This document shows, piece by piece, positions 6,071 to 6,214 of a stretch of 6,214 bases of DNA; the stretch's first letter is position 1, and each line of letters starts with the position of its first letter. A program made the translations under genes and the position numbers. This stretch comes from Treponema sp. GTDB lineage: Bacteria > Spirochaetota > Spirochaetia > Treponematales > Treponemataceae. Under the pieces are notes generated by a model, which saw only the letters and a program-made list of their open reading frames with translations, was not told the DNA's origin and did no database searches. The stretch is from NCBI GenBank assembly GCA_022510885.1, contig JAFLSP010000104.1, positions 1 to 6,214 of the forward strand. Direction: 5' to 3'.

Positions 6071-6105
6071 CAAAACGAAAGCCACCGTCTCTGCGAAACG
6101 GCGGC
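6071..6105 (-). terminator. Intrinsic terminator of the minus-strand gene entering at the right edge
   Basis: Read on the minus strand, GCCGCCGT and ACGGTGGC form an 8-bp stem (one G-U pair) around a 9-base loop, with arms at 6098-6105 and 6081-6088. TTTCGTTTTG follows (complement of 6071-6080), a good U-rich tail. On the plus strand the G-U pair becomes an A-C mismatch and no T-run follows, so the structure works in the minus direction. It lies about 45 bases past the stop of the 6151-6214 gene. Confidence 0.7.
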
Positions 6106-6150
6106 ATAAAATCAATGCGGCAATTCCTGCGCGACGCCGCGCCACGTCCC

Positions 6151-6214
6151 CTACTGCAACACCCCGCTGCCGCGCTGCATGGCGGTCAGGCCGGTCTTCA
6201 CCAGCTCGATGATG
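6151..6214 (-). CDS. C-terminal end of an unidentified protein (partial)
   Basis: The minus strand has an open frame from the window edge to a TAG at 6151-6153, giving the last 20 residues: IIELVKTGLTAMQRGSGVLQ. The peptide looks like an amphipathic helix with a short tail. Support comes from the host-like GC-rich codons (GTG, CTG, ACC, GGC, CGC) and from the intrinsic terminator correctly oriented just downstream. It is too short to identify. The gene is convergent with the R-M operon and probably represents resumed host chromosome. Confidence 0.6.
   Translation of the reverse strand, partial: IIELVKTGLTAMQRGSGVLQ

Noticed and set aside
5792..6145. Minus-strand open frame opposite the endonuclease 3' end
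   Set aside because: It overlaps the conserved C-terminal endonuclease motifs and runs through the minus-strand terminator; no ribosome site or recognisable product.
1..6214. CRISPR array, tRNA or rRNA genes, transposase or integrase
   Set aside because: No regularly spaced repeats, cloverleaf-like segments, rRNA-like stretches or recombinase motifs were seen on either strand.

Overview
The window is bacterial and falls into two compositional blocks. Bases 1 to about 3553 and the last ~60 bases are very GC-rich; one 60-base row at 3241 has 45 G/C. Bases about 3600-6030 are much more balanced; one row at 5521 has 25 G/C. The GC-rich block looks like host chromosome. The balanced block is a compact type II restriction-modification (R-M) cassette that was probably acquired horizontally. 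The host cannot be named securely. A lipoprotein signal peptide with a relaxed, spirochaete-style lipobox and the general look of the hypothetical proteins suggest a Gram-negative-type bacterium, possibly a GC-rich Treponema relative. This is a weak inference.

Layout. (1) 31-711 (+) encodes a pentapeptide-repeat protein with an N-terminal Cys/His cluster. It overlaps by four bases (ATGA) with (2) 708-1304 (+), a metallo-beta-lactamase-fold protein whose metal-binding motif is partly degenerate. (3) 1291-2985 (-) is convergent with it, with the 3' ends overlapping by 14 bases. It encodes a 564-residue predicted lipoprotein with a zincin-like HEGWH motif near its C-terminus. (4) A divergent intergenic region at 2986-3070 leads into 3071-3553 (+), an unrecognised 160-residue protein. 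(5) A recognisable promoter at 3580-3608 drives (6) 3632-5116 (+), a gamma-class N6-adenine DNA methyltransferase. That gene overlaps by 8 bases with (7) 5109-6026 (+), a restriction endonuclease of the BsuBI/PstI family. (8) The extreme 3' end of an unidentified minus-strand gene enters at 6151-6214, followed by a minus-strand intrinsic terminator at 6071-6105.

How the genes work together. The methyltransferase and endonuclease form a two-gene defence operon whose likely target is CTGCAG. The methyltransferase would modify adenine in host DNA, and the endonuclease would cut unmodified incoming DNA. The order (modification gene first, endonuclease coupled behind it) fits the need to protect the host before cutting. 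The pentapeptide and metallo-beta-lactamase-fold genes are translationally coupled and may act together, but their function is unknown.

Less ordinary points are two genes whose -10 boxes lie 6-7 bases from the ATG (apparent leaderless mRNAs), the degenerate metal site in the metallo-beta-lactamase-fold protein, the uncharacterised zincin-like lipoprotein, and an endonuclease active site lacking the usual lysine. I saw no wholly new defence system; the R-M pair belongs to a known family.
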